Assembly: GCA_007449985.2 (NCBI GenBank)
Contig: VIIQ02000208.1
Coordinates: 105,086 to 169,085, forward strand
Direction of reading: 5' to 3'
Origin: Desmodesmus armatus
Taxonomy: Eukaryota > Chlorophyta > Chlorophyceae > Sphaeropleales > Scenedesmaceae
DNA: 64,000 nucleotides
Shown here: positions 46,001 to 57,929 of the stretch, in pieces
Layout of the letters: each line of letters opens with the position of its first letter
Position numbering within the stretch: the stretch's first letter is position 1
The notes under the pieces: model-generated
The model's input: the letters and a program-made list of their open reading frames with translations, nothing else
Told to the model about the DNA's origin: nothing
Database searches by the model: none
Translations under genes and position numbers: made by a program

Positions 46001-49000
46001 TGAGAATTGGGTGTCAGGCAAACCCACAGGCGCAACATGGGGGCAACCATGGTGTTTCAGGCTGCATTTACATTGGCCGCCCAGTTTGTCAGGCAGGCCG
46101 GGTCCTTTGTAGGTACAGGCGGGGGCAGTACCCCAGGAGTCAAAGTCCTTGGCCTGAACAGCCGCGGCAAGCTCTGTGTGTTTTGTGGGAGGGGGCGGGG
46201 GGGGGGGGGGGGGGGGGGCAGGCAGTGAGAGCTTTGTTATGACAGCACACGGAGTGGGGATTGGGTGTCAGGCAGAGCCACAGGCGCAACATGGGGGCGA
46301 CCATGGTGGAAGGTTACAGCCCCACTGCCGGCCCAACTTGTCAGGCAGGCCGGGCCCTTTGTAGGTGCAGGCGGGGGCAGTACCCCAGGAGTCAAAGTCC
46401 TTGGCTTGAACCGCCGCAGCAAGCTCTGTACGTGTTGGTTGTGTGTGGGAGAGGGAGCGGGGGGGGGGGGGGGCAATCGTGGCAGGCAGGCAGTGGCAGC
46501 GTGTTATGACAGCACACGGGGGGAGGTCGGGTGTCAGACAGATCCACAGGCGCAGCACGGGTGCAACCATGGTGTAAGGTTACAGCCACACTGGCAACCC
46601 AACTTGTCAGGCAGGCCGGGCAGCAAAGTATCACGGCAGGTACAGGCGGGGGCAGTACCCCAGGAGTCAAAGTCCTTGGCCTGAACGGCCGCGGCAAGCT
46701 CTGTGGGTGTTGGTTGTTTGTGAGAGTGAAGGAGGGGGGGGGGCAAGGATGGCAGGCAGGCAGTGAGAGCGTTGATATGACAGCACAAGGTGTTGGGTGT
46801 CAGGCAGGTCCACATGCAAAACTGGGTGTAACCATGTTTCAGGCACTGCCACATTCAGTGAAGCCACATTGGCGGTCGAAATTGCCAGGCAGTTAGGGGC
46901 AGTGGGTACTGTGGGTAAAACCATTGCCGCGGCAAGCTCTATGGAAGGACATGAGGGAAACAGCAGCGCACTAGGCGGCGCAGATGTGTGCTGATGCAGG
47001 CCAGGCATATTGATGTAAAACAAAATGCATGGAAATCAAACATAAGCTTGATGCATGTGCCTCCAACTTTTGGGGGGAGTGGGGCGGGATGGCGCTGATA
47101 CCACTGGATACTTTGACCGATGGGCAGTGCTCCCAACCTGCCTGCTCACCTTGTCCTGTGGTAAACTGTGGTGTTGTGCCTGCTGCCTTGGCTGTAACCC
47201 CCTCTGCCTTTGCTGCTGCCTTGGCTGCTGCATTTGCTGCTTTGGGGTCCGCCTTGGGGGCAGGGGGTGCACCTTCTATCAGTACATGTGGCCAGCCAAG
47301 AGCCTATTCCCCTCCTCCCCCCTTCCCTCCCCCCCCCCCTCCACACACACACCCCACCACTGGGCTCAACCCTAACCCCTAAACCATTCACATGTGTGCT
47401 CACTGTCTCCTGTGGTGAACTTTGGTGTTGTGCCTGCTGCCTTGACTGTAACCTCTTTTGCCTTTGCTGCTAGTTTGTGTTTGAGGGTAAAGGGTTCAGG
47501 GTTTAGGGACTCTCATCTCGTCTGCTCACCTTGTCCTGTGGTGAACTGTGGGGTTGTGCCTGCTGCCTTGGCTGTAACCTCTTCGGCCTTTGCTGCTGCT
47601 TTGGCCGCTGCATCTGCTGCCTTAGGGTCCGCCTTGGGGGCAGGGGGTGCACGTCCTATCAGTATGTGTGGCCAGCCAAGAGCCTCCTCCCCCCCTCCCC
47701 CCCTCACACACACACACAACCCCCCCCCCCCTCCCCAATCCTCCCTCCCTCCCCCCCCCCCCCCCCCCCCGCCTTCCAACCTGTCTGCTCACCTTGTCCT
47801 GTGGTGAACTGTGGGGTTGTGCCGGCTGCCTTGGCTGTGACCTCCTCTGCCTTTGCTGCTGCTTTGGCCGCTGCATCTGCCGCCTTAGGGTCCGCCTTGG
47901 GGGCAGGGGGAGCTGGCTTGGGCACCACTGCAGGGACAGGTGCAGGCTGCTTGACGGGAGCCTTTTCTGTGACTGTAGGGGGGGGGGGGGGGTAAAGTGC
48001 AGCAATGCAGACAGGCAGCACGCCAAAGGATGATGTAACAGGATGATGTGATTGACTGTAGGGGGGGGGGGTAGCACGCATATACGCCATGCCGAGCTGC
48101 CGGGTTTGAGCACCACTGCAAAGGCAGCTGCAGGCTGCTTGACAGGGGCCTTTTGTGTGACTGTGACACAGAACAATGCAGACAGGCAACACAGCACAAG
48201 GCGATGTACCAGTGATAGGGGGTTGCAGGTAGCACGTGTTTACACCTGTGCCAATGCAGTGCTGCTGCAATAATAATAACAGTAACAACCCAGTGTTTAC
48301 TTGTAGCATTCAGCAGCACAGCTGGCTCCACCTCCGGCTGCGCCTCCTTGTCTGTTCTGTTGCCACACTAACTTTTATTAACACAGTAACAGTTGCACAG
48401 TTGCAGCATTAGTAATATCAACCTACCTGTAGCATTGGGCACCACAGCTGGCTGCGGCTCCGGCTCCATTCCTGCTGCTGGTTCCTTCGGCGCTCCTGGC
48501 CCATGAAACAGTAACAGTAAAGTAACAGTAACAACCCAGTTCTCACCTGTAGCATTTGGCACACTGCCGGCTCTGGCTCTTTGTCTGTTCTGTTGCCACA
48601 CTAATAATAAACACTTACAATAACACTTAAAGTTGCAGCATTAGTAATATTTACCTACCTGTAGCATTGGGCACCACTGCTGGCTCCGGCTCCTTTTCTG
48701 CTGCAGGTGCCTTTGGCGCTCCTGGCCCATGTAACAGTAACAGTAAAAGTAACAGTAACAAACCAGTTCTTACCTGTAGCATTCGGCACCACTGCCGGCT
48801 CTGGCTGCGGCTCAGGCTCCGGCTCCTTTTCTGCTGCTGGTGCCTTTGGCACCCCTGTGCGCTTGGCCGTATCCAACACCACGTCAGTTGCTGACACCCC
48901 CATCACTCCTGCCAGGGCTGAGCCTGCCTTCGTGGCATACTCCTGGTCAAATTTGTCTTGAGAGATGCCTGTGGTGGGTGCAGTGCAGACAACCCATGAA

Positions 49001-49756
49001 CCCAGTGAGTCATTCACTGACAAAACCAGAATGCGGCGGCTACAGAAGAGCCAGCAGGCCCCGGCTGCGTAAATGCTTCTGCTGCTGCTCCTACTGCTGC
49101 TTCTGCTGCTGCTTTCCGCTGCTGCTACAGCACTGCGGCCCAGCCATACGCTTCTGCCACAACGACATTAGGACTGGCACATGCCTCCTCCGCCCAAGTC
49201 CCAGCTCGCCTCTTCTCCCCCCCCCCCCCCCTTCCAACAAGCCCCATCCAAACAGCCTTGTTGTTGCAAGGCAGTGAAGGTGTGGACAATGAGTGAAGTG
49301 TACTCGTTGGACCGACCTGCATGCCTTGAACAAGGCCAGCATGTTGTAAGCCTATCTGCTGCTACTCAGCACTGCCGACCTCCTCATGTCCGCACTCCAT
49401 CTGTAATTTCGTTCCTCTCGCACAACATGTGATCTATTTCACCTCCCTCCCTTGCGAAATTCCTCAATCCGCCCAGCTGCCAGCCACTCACCCGAGAATA
49501 TCAGCTCCACATCAATCGGTGCTGACGTGTCCACTGCATCCTTGCTGCTGATGATGCCAGCAGAAGCGCTGCCTGCTGGCTTTGCTGCTGTTGCATTTGC
49601 TGGTGTGCTGCTGCCGGTGCGCCCCTGCGCCCGTGGTGCTGCTGGGGTTGCTGCTGTGCTAGCCGCTGTAGGAATCAACGGCGCCGTATTCTGCGCTGTT
49701 ACGTAATGTGACGTGTGTATGAGCGCTGCCACGAAGAAAAGCTGCACCAGCCGCAT
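40034..49756 (-). CDS. Trp/Cys-repeat single-pass surface protein A
   Basis: Starts with a signal peptide (MRLVQLFFVAALIHTSHYVTA) at 49756. Supported exons in order are 49756-49492, 48968-48774, a set of small Pro/Glu exons (48721-48659, 48495-48427), three Ala/Lys exons (47966-47793, 47655-47530, 47275-47150), and a 108-codon exon (45941-45618) with two Trp/Cys repeats of the form W..AP.C...D.(L/V)GR.WG...G.SCAF. Pro-rich exons follow at about 44944-44530, 43900-43490, 42990-42640, 42230-42000 and 41720-41107. The 41107 exon end joins 40757 in phase. The last part has GRKLL, a module GKDIAVAHYTVKAADP...ALNKAGVPF, and one transmembrane helix (GIIVGAVCGGLLLF) followed by RRRRKRKK. Architecture and sequence mirror the divergent neighbour. 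Several Pro-rich joins and the frame near 40570-40610 are unresolved. Probably a cell-wall or adhesion protein. Confidence 0.6.
42428..42470 (+). repeat. Short tandem repeat GATGAGATGC
   Basis: About four imperfect copies of the ten-base unit GATGAGATGC, inside an intron of the surface-protein A gene. Confidence 0.7.
43620..43880 (-). repeat. Gln-Pro dipeptide repeat in surface protein A
   Basis: On the minus strand this is a long (CAGCCG/CAACCA)-type array encoding roughly fifty alternating Gln-Pro residues, an extended polyproline-type linker as in algal wall glycoproteins. Confidence 0.7.
45370..46945 (-). repeat. Array of partial copies of the Trp/Cys-repeat exon
   Basis: The exon start ELAAAVQAKDFDSWGTAPAC recurs with first bases 46938 (decayed), 46700, 46425, 46173 and 45941, at spacings of 232-275. 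Only the last in transcription order (45941-45618) is complete. A donor-side copy (WGFEGGKSCAFKTQILSTVAP with its own donor) follows at about 45475-45365. Truncated exon starts therefore lie upstream and a truncated exon end lies downstream. Confidence 0.82.
47150..47966 (-). repeat. Tandem Ala/Lys mini-exons, three intact copies plus remnants
   Basis: Exons 47966-47793 (58 codons), 47655-47530 (42) and 47275-47150 (42) encode almost the same APPAPKADPKAADAAAKAA...TTPQFTTGQ segment. All begin and end in phase 1, so any number can be spliced in without breaking the frame. A decayed copy lies at 47400-47470, and an N-terminal remnant of the first lies near 48100-48165. Confidence 0.8.
48303..48800 (-). 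repeat. Tandem Pro/Glu mini-exons ending PNATG
   Basis: Five copies of an exon end reading (PAVVPNAT) with GT donors occur at spacings of 112-128 bases (48774, 48659, about 48547, 48427, about 48306). Two (48721-48659, 48495-48427) have matching acceptors and are phase 1-1. Two others have indels that break the frame, and alternate with the good ones. Confidence 0.75.
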
Positions 49757-50516
49757 GGTGGTCAGGGCTTTTGCCCTCCTGGGGGGTGGCCTGCTGCTGC
49801 AGCACAACATCAACAAGCAGGCGTAACAGCAGCAGTGAGAACATTTTGCAGGCTTTCATATGCATACAACAGAGGGTTCTGGGGCAGGAATTCGTCCAAG
49901 ATGCTCGGTTGTGAGTACTGCTGCTCTGCTTTCACTGATCGGGAGTGCGGACCCGTTCCAAAGCGATGTGCGGCTTGAGTGCGTTCAACGGATCATGACG
50001 TTGACTATGATGACAGTCACCCACCGTGATCAAAGCTGCTTCTGACACGGCGCAGCAAACAAGCTTCCAGCAGCAGCATGGGAGGGGGAGTACCAGTGCC
50101 ACCAGCTGCAGATGAACGTAAAGCTTTGCAAACGGTTGTCTGGAAGTTGTCGCATGCGTTTGGCCGCGATGCATCCGCTACACGGTCCAAACCCGTTGGT
50201 GTTTGACCGGTTTTGCTACTGCCTTTCCGCTGCGATAATCTGACTATCACTGTCAAGCGTACTACCACATTCTGTCACACAGTTATCACATGGTTGGGCT
50301 TTCTCGCTGTATCAGCAGCTTCAGCGCGCTGGGCACCTGCCCCAGGCTGTGAGCAGCAGGAGGGACCGGCGTCCACCCACAACCAAGCCCGGCGCCCTTC
50401 CAATCACACATTCGCACTCCATTCACACCATTCTCTGTCTATCAGATTGTACGTCTCCTCCCCATCCATCTCATCATTCGATCACCGAACAGTCAGTGTC
50501 ACTTGGCAGCAGCGCG
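49757..50516. promoter_or_regulatory. Bidirectional promoter region of the surface-protein pair
   Basis: The start codons of the divergent paralogues are 760 bases apart, with no exon between them. No clear TATA box was seen for either. The head-to-head arrangement suggests shared control. Confidence 0.45.
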
Positions 50517-51483
50517 ATGGCTGGCAGCATTGCGAAGCTGCTACACACCCTTCTCGTCATATCATTCATCGCTGTAGCTGCTTCTCAGCAGCAGCAAGGG
50601 GGTGTTTCCTGGGAAACGGCCCCGGAGTGCCCTGATAGTGGGGGTGGCACGGCAGTAGACACCGAAGGTCGCTCCTGGGGGTGGTACAACGGCCAAAGCT
50701 GCAAACACAGCAGTTCGTCACCGTCAAATTCCGCCCTCACCGCAGAACAGCAGCAGCAGCAGACCTGGGATGCAGCACCCCCTTGCAGCCACCAAGCCAC
50801 TGCAGATAACAGTAGGGCCGATGCACAAGGCCGATTATGGGGCTGGCAGGATGGCAGAAGCTGCAGGCATTCTGGCAGCATCAGCAGCAGCCCTCCAGTG
50901 CCTCCCTCCCCACCGACACCCCCCAGCCCCTCCCTTGCTTGGGAGGCGGCCCCTCCTTGTAGCTACCAAGCAACAGTAGCAAACAGCAGGGTGGATGCAG
51001 TAGGACGTTACTGGGGTTGGCAGACAGGCGTAGGCAGCTGCAGGTTTGAACAGCCTCCGAAGGTCACACCCCCGCCCCCTCCTTCACCCAAGGCGGTATC
51101 CCCATACCCAGCGCCCCCCACACCCCCTGCGCCTCAGCGGGTGCCTGCAGCACCCTCACCCATGCCCAAGCAGCAGCAGCCGGTGCCGACTGTACCTGGT
51201 AGGACTGCGGGTACCTCACCTGCGCCTGCAGATGGCATTATTCCAATCCCAACTGAGGAGGGTGAGTGGCATGGTCAGCGTCTTGGTTGTGCGTGCATGC
51301 GCGTAGGCATGGTGTGTGATGTTTGTTGACAAGGGCAGCGGCAGTGTGGGTTGTGGGAGGGACTGAAGTATGCAGAAATGCTATAGTGCGCAGTGCGGAG
51401 CAGCACAAAGCAGTGCAGTGCAGGACGACAGCACAGCACATCACATCACAGGACAGTGCTGTGTAGATTCTATGCAGTGCAGT

Positions 51484-51518
<35 letters not shown>

Positions 51519-54389
51519 ACATTCTGCAGCATAGTGTGTGCTGACTGGGCAGCTTCGTATTGGTGGGAACTGTGTGCAGCATAGTGTGTCTATGGCAGCA
51601 GCAGTGTCCTGGTGTGCAGTGCGCAACAGCACTGCCGCGGAGCGCAACACACCGCGCACAGCAGAGAGCACTGCAGGACAGCAAAGTACAGAGCAGTGTG
51701 GTGCTCAGCTGGGCACTGCGTGCATATCAGCACAGTTAGTGGACTGCATGGCGGCGCAGCATACATGTTTGCAGCGCAGCGCATACGCTCGCTCTGCTCC
51801 CTCACAGCAGCCACCGCCACCACTGCAGCAGCACACATGGTTACTGCCGTCACTGCTGTTCAGCTGCACTGGCAGCAGCAAAGAACCCAGCGGTCTCTGG
51901 GTCCTGCCTTGATGTTGGCTTGTGGTGTGCTCAACTGCTCTATTCTCTCTTGCATCATGCTGTGGTGTTCCTGGTTATGCTGACTCTCATTGCTGTCTCG
52001 CGCTGTGCTGTGCTGTGCTGTGCTGTGCTGTGCTGTGCTGTGCTGTGCTGTGCTGTGCTGTGCTGTGCTGTGCTGTGCTGTGCTGTGCTGTGCAGAGGGT
52101 GACGTTGCTGTGGAGGCATCACCGGAGCCAGTGCCAGGTGCGCACAGCAACCTGGAGCTGTTTTTTTTGGGGGGTACAAGGGGGGCGGAACCCCACCGGC
52201 TGGCCACACACACAACAGCCGAGGCTGCCGGGAGCACAAGGTCTAGCCTCACACTGATGAGGAACGCCTTACACCATTTTTCACTCAGGAGGTGCCTGGA
52301 GCTGTCCTTGGGCCGGCTGTCTCTTCCCTGACCTCCGTTGCGCATGTGGCAGAGGCGCGCCCATCCTGCTTGCGGAGCAGCAAGCTGCTCTGCCCTGCAG
52401 CTGTCACATAGAGCAATCAGACGAGTGCACTCGTCTTACATCTGCCTCCTTACGCCATGTGCGACACTCCCCCCCCTCTGATCTGAGTGGGATCACTTTC
52501 ACTGCTGGCGCTACTCTCCACATCTCACCCTGCTGTCCCTGCTGCCTGCACCCCTCCTCTCCATAGATGCGCCTGCAGTAGTGGAAGTCATTCCCACCCC
52601 AGGAATGGCCTCTAGGCCGGAGCCTGAGCCTCAGCCTGAGGAGCCGCAGGCACACTGTATGCTGTACCTGTAACTGTAACTGTAGCTTACTCTTCTGTCC
52701 CTGCTGTCTGCTGCGTTCCTCACCCCCCCCCCCCCCCACCCATCCACCCACTCTAGATGCACCCGCAGTAGTGGAAGTAATTCCCACCCCAGGAATGGCC
52801 TCTAGGCCGGAGCCAGAGCCTCAACCTGAGGATCCACAGGCACAGCTGCAAGAGCCAGCAGTACAGCAGCCTAGCACTGTGGCTGTACAGCCTCGCGTCG
52901 CGCCCTCGCCTCGGCCACAAGTTGTGGCTACACAGCCCCAGGAGCCTGAACCAGCAGGTGAGGGGGTCTGTAGGGGGGGAGGGTCTGTAGGGGGGGGGGT
53001 CTGAAGGGGGGGGGGGGGGCTGAGCTTGTGGTGTTTGTTGACACATGACCTGCAGCCTGAAGATCAACAGGCACAGCTGCAAGAGCCTGCAGTACAGCAG
53101 CCTAGCACTGTCGCTGTACAGCCACGTGTCCCTCCCTCGCCTCGGCCCCAGGTTGTAACAACGCGGCCACAGCTGCAGCCACAGGAGCCTGAACCAGCAG
53201 GTAGGGGGTCTTTGAGGGCTTGTCGCTCCGCCTCTTTCGCTGACCGCAAACACACCTGCAGATGCAGAAAAAAACCCCAGCAGCTCCTGCAACTCGATCC
53301 ATTGAGGCTGCCTGTTTTCCCTCGCGCTGACTCCCCCCCCCCCCCCTTTTGCACCGCCTCTTTCGCTAACTGCAGAGCCAGTCACAGAGGCAGCAGAGCC
53401 CCCAACAGCGCCTGCAGCTCGCCCCTCCCCACGTCCCAAAGCAACCGTGGTCCTTTCCTCTGACCTGGAGCAGCTGCCAACAACACCCACGCCATCCCCA
53501 AAGCCCGCTACCCCCTCCCCGGTCCCATCCCCGGGGCCCCTTCCCGACGTCAACATCCGATTCGAACCCGAAACACCCAGCCCCAGCCCTAGCCCTGAAG
53601 ATGAGGGTTTAGTCACGGTCATTCCGGGGGAGGCCTAAACCCTTCTCCGGCCCCAGCCGCCGCAGCCGCCACGGAGGCTGGAGCCAAGGGTGCGGCGGCT
53701 GCGGCGGCTGCTGCGGCGGCTGCGGCGGCTGCAGTGGCGGCTGTGAACTCTACAGGCGTTGTGGATGATGTGAATGTGACGGCTGTACTGCCTGCTGCGG
53801 CAGAGGTGCCGGTGACAACGGCCCCTCGAGGTGCAGATCAGCAGCAGCAGGATGCTACACAGCTGGTGTTGGGCTATCAAGGTGGGTGGGTACAACTCGG
53901 GTTGTGCTTACAACTTGGAGTAACGACTCGAGTTGCCATTGGTGAAGTGATAGTGGCGTCGCAGCCCAGGGATCCGGCACTGCCATGTATGCATCTGCAA
54001 TGAGAAGGCATGGTGCAATGCGAACGACATGATTGCAGGCGGGGCAAGTATTGGTAACCTTACAAGGGCGCACTGTTGAACTGACTATGGTACATGGTTG
54101 TGCGGCTGCAGGCGTCCCACTGTCTGACTTCAACCAGCAGTACGCCTCTGGCAGCCTTGCAGCTGTGTCAGAAGTGTCAGGTGTCCCTCAGGCTGCCATC
54201 ACACATACACTTGCAGCAGCTCCTGGCACTGGGAATGCAGATGCCCCTGCTGCACAGCCCCAACCAGGACCACCACCAGCAGCACCACAAGCAGCACCAG
54301 CACCAGCAGCGGGCAGTGGAGGGTCTGTCGCAACAGAGTCGGGCAGCAAGGCAGCACCCGCAGCAGCAGCAGCAGCACCCGCAGCACCC

Positions 54390-54424
<35 letters not shown>

Positions 54425-57400
54425 TGCAGCAGCAGCACCCGCAGCAGCACCAGCAGCAGCAGCAGCACCAGCAGCTGGGAGGAAGCTGCTGCGAGCAGCA
54501 CGTGTGCTGCAAAAAAAGCACCACCAGCAGCAGCAGCAGGTGCCGCAGCAGCTGCTGCTCGGCGGAGTCACTCTGCATCTGCGCAAGCTGCAAGGCATCG
54601 GTGACAACACCTACGCCACGTATACAATTACGTCATCAGTCCCAGCGCGCACAGCACGCAGCGTGACGACAGCAGCACGGGACGGGTCACTCTATCAAAC
54701 CCTGGAGCGCAACGGGGTCCCCCTGCGGCCTTCTGTGCTCCTCAACGGTAACATGTTGCAACGGGGAGAGCCCGGCGTCTTCACAAGCAAGGGCTCCGGT
54801 AAGCGTCTCGGAGCCGGCGCGATCGCCGGCATTGTTATCGGTGCTATCGCGGGTGTCGCGCTGCTAGCAGCGCTGGCGCTGCTGTGCTGCGTATGCTGTA
54901 AGAGGAAGAAGCAGAAACCGAGCAACACCAAGGCAGCAGCAGTTGCTAAGGCAAAAGCAGACCTCGCGAAGAGCAACAGCAGCACAGCAGGAAGGAAGCC
55001 GCCACCGTCTGGAGGCAGCCCGCCAGCCAAGCCTGCAGCAGCAGCAGCAACGGCAGCAGCAGCAACAGCACCACTCCTTGCACAGCAGCAGGTGAAGGCC
55101 CCCAGCCCCCCTGTCCGCGAACCCCAAAACCTCATGGATAGGTTTGCATCATGGGGAGCTCCCCAGGAAGCGAACCTGGGACCTGGCACAGGCAGCGGCA
55201 CCTCTCCCCCAGCTGCTGCTGCTGCTGCTGCTGGCAAGTCGGGTTCAGCAGCGGCAGCAGCAGCTGCGGCGGCGGCGGCAGCAGCAGCAGCAGGTGCGGC
55301 CAAGAAGGGGCACAGCAGAGGCTCTGATCAGAAGCAAAGCAGCAGGACACGTGGTGCTGGCCAGTCTGACCCTGGAGATACATACGATCCAGGTGAGCAA
55401 CCCCCTCCATGCCCTCGGGCTGGAAAGGTCAGGTGGGGTGTGTGGTAGTCTAGCATGCTAGACATGCACACCCCTCTACACCTTTACTTACGATGGTGGT
55501 TCTCCATAGGCGTAGTTACTTACTTACTAACCATGTGAGCAGCCGCGGTCGAGTCGCCTTGCTTCCACAGCTTGTGCACGAGCAGCACTTGCCTGCTGGG
55601 GTGTTCGGTTGACAACGGTTCTGGCTTCACTACAGGCTAGTCAGAACATGCTCAGCAGTACATGCTGGACACAGTGATGTCAGATGGTGGCGCACCAATC
55701 ACATATAGCATGCATTTGTGGAAGGAACAAACCTTCGCACCCTAAACCCTGCTACCCACACCTCCCTCCTTGAACCCTGCAGACGCCTACCACAACAGCA
55801 TGAGCAGCCGCAGTCGCCAGTCGGATCCAGCTAGGAAGGGTGCAGCATCAGGCGATGAAGGATTCCTGGATGGAGTGCCAGACTTGGCAGCCAAGAGCAG
55901 CTTGAGCAGGGACGTTCACAAGGACAGGGGCCTGACCACAAACAAGATGGGTATCGCAGGTGCGATAGGCGAGGGAGTGGGGGGGGGGGGGGGAGGACGG
56001 TGGAGAGGGGGGGGGACATGGCGGCCAAGAGCAGCTTGAGCAGGGACGTTCACAAGGACAGGGGCCTGACCACAAACAAGATGGGTATCGCAGGTGCGAT
56101 AGGCGAGGGAGTGGGGGGGGGGGGGTGAGGACGGTGGAGAGGGGGGGGGGACATGGCGGCCAAGAGCAGCTTGAGCAGGGACGTTCACAAGGACAGGGGC
56201 CTGACCACAAACAAGATGGGTATCGCAGGTGCGATAGGCGAGGGAGTGGGGGGGGGGGTGAGGACGGTGGAGAGGGGGGGGGACATGGCGGCCAAGAGCA
56301 GCTTGAGCAGGGACGTTCACAAGGACAGGGGCCTGACCACAAACAAGATGGGTATCGCAGGTGCGATAGGCGAGGGAGTGGGGGGGGGGGGGGGGGGTGA
56401 GGACGGTGGAGAGGGGGGGGGGACATGGCGGCCAAGAGCAGCTTGAGCAGGGACGTTCACAAGGACAGGGGCCTCACCACAAACAAGATGGGTATCGCAG
56501 GTGCGAGAGACAGCTTGACATTCAACTGCCTGCTCAGCAGTGCAGCGGCTGCACTGACAACCTTTTTTGGGGGAGTATGTTACATGGACATTTTCGCCAA
56601 ACAACAATGGCATTGCCCACCAGGATCGAGCCAGGTGAACCTCATAAGTTGTCTCCCCTGCGGTGGTTTGCACCACCTACACCGGGTTGACCAAAAAAGG
56701 CAGAACCACCAGAACTGCAGCAAGTGCCAGCCATGCTAGTAACCTATTTTGTGCAGAGATGAGGGCAGGCGACTATACCAGTGTGGACACAAGAAACAGA
56801 ACTAAGTCAGTCAAATACCCATGGTAAGGCCAAGCAGGCGTGCTCTGCGCACTTTCATTTTGTACAAAGTGTGTGCCAGAGCCGACTGTTCGGCATGTTG
56901 AAACACAGTAGCAACACAATCTTGGTCACCCAACTGGACTGAAGCCGGGTCAGCAAAGGCTGGGCAGGTGGTTGCAAGTGGATACTTTGACCGCGGAGAG
57001 GTACTCTCCACACTGGATGAACTGGGAGGACACACCATAATCTATGCCATGCTTGCTCAATCCTGCCTGCCTTCATCACACAAGCAGCAATTAGCAAAAC
57101 CATCTGCATCTTTCACCGCTATCACCGCTCACCACCCAAATCGCCCTTCCCCAACCCCCCCCCCCCCCCCCCCCCCCCCCCGTGCTGCCGTCACCACAGG
57201 CAACCCCAAGTTTGTGACAGGCACCAGCCCCAGCAGCAGCAGAAGAGCAGCACTCCTGACAACATCCCCCGCCCAATGTCTATCAAGGAACGTGTCGAGC
57301 GCGACAGGCAGCTCGAAACAGCAGAGTCGGGTGCTACGCCGAGCGACGTGCTGAGCGGTGTTACGGATCCGAGTGACAGCAGCTTTGCTCCGTCTGGTGT

Positions 57401-57898
57401 GACATTCAACAGTATGGAGCCGATGGAAAAGTCCGAGCTGGCTGCAGCAGCGATGGTAAGTTCCTTTTGTTGGTGTGTGGGGATGGGCAGGGAAGGGGGG
57501 GGGGGGGGGAGATGTTACACGTCGACACAGCGGCGATGGTAAGAGCCTTATTTGAGGAGGGGGGGGGGGGTGATGTTCGGGGGGCGTGACAGACCCCAGT
57601 GACAGCAGCTTTGCTCCGTCTGGTGTGACAATCAACAGTATGGAGCCGATGGAGAAGTCCGAGCTGGCTGCAGCGGCGATGCTAAGTCCTTTTTGTGTGT
57701 GGGGGTGTGCGGGGGTTGGGGAGGGGGGGGGTACACGTAGACACAGCGGCGATGGTACGTTCTTTACTGGCGATGGTACGTTCTTTTTCTTTTCTTTTTT
57801 CTTACATGTTGGGCCAGCCACATCCAACAGATCAACCCGGGTGAGTGACCTGACGGACAACCGCTCACCCATCAGCCTTTGCGGTCATAATGCTTGCC

Positions 57899-57929
<31 letters not shown>

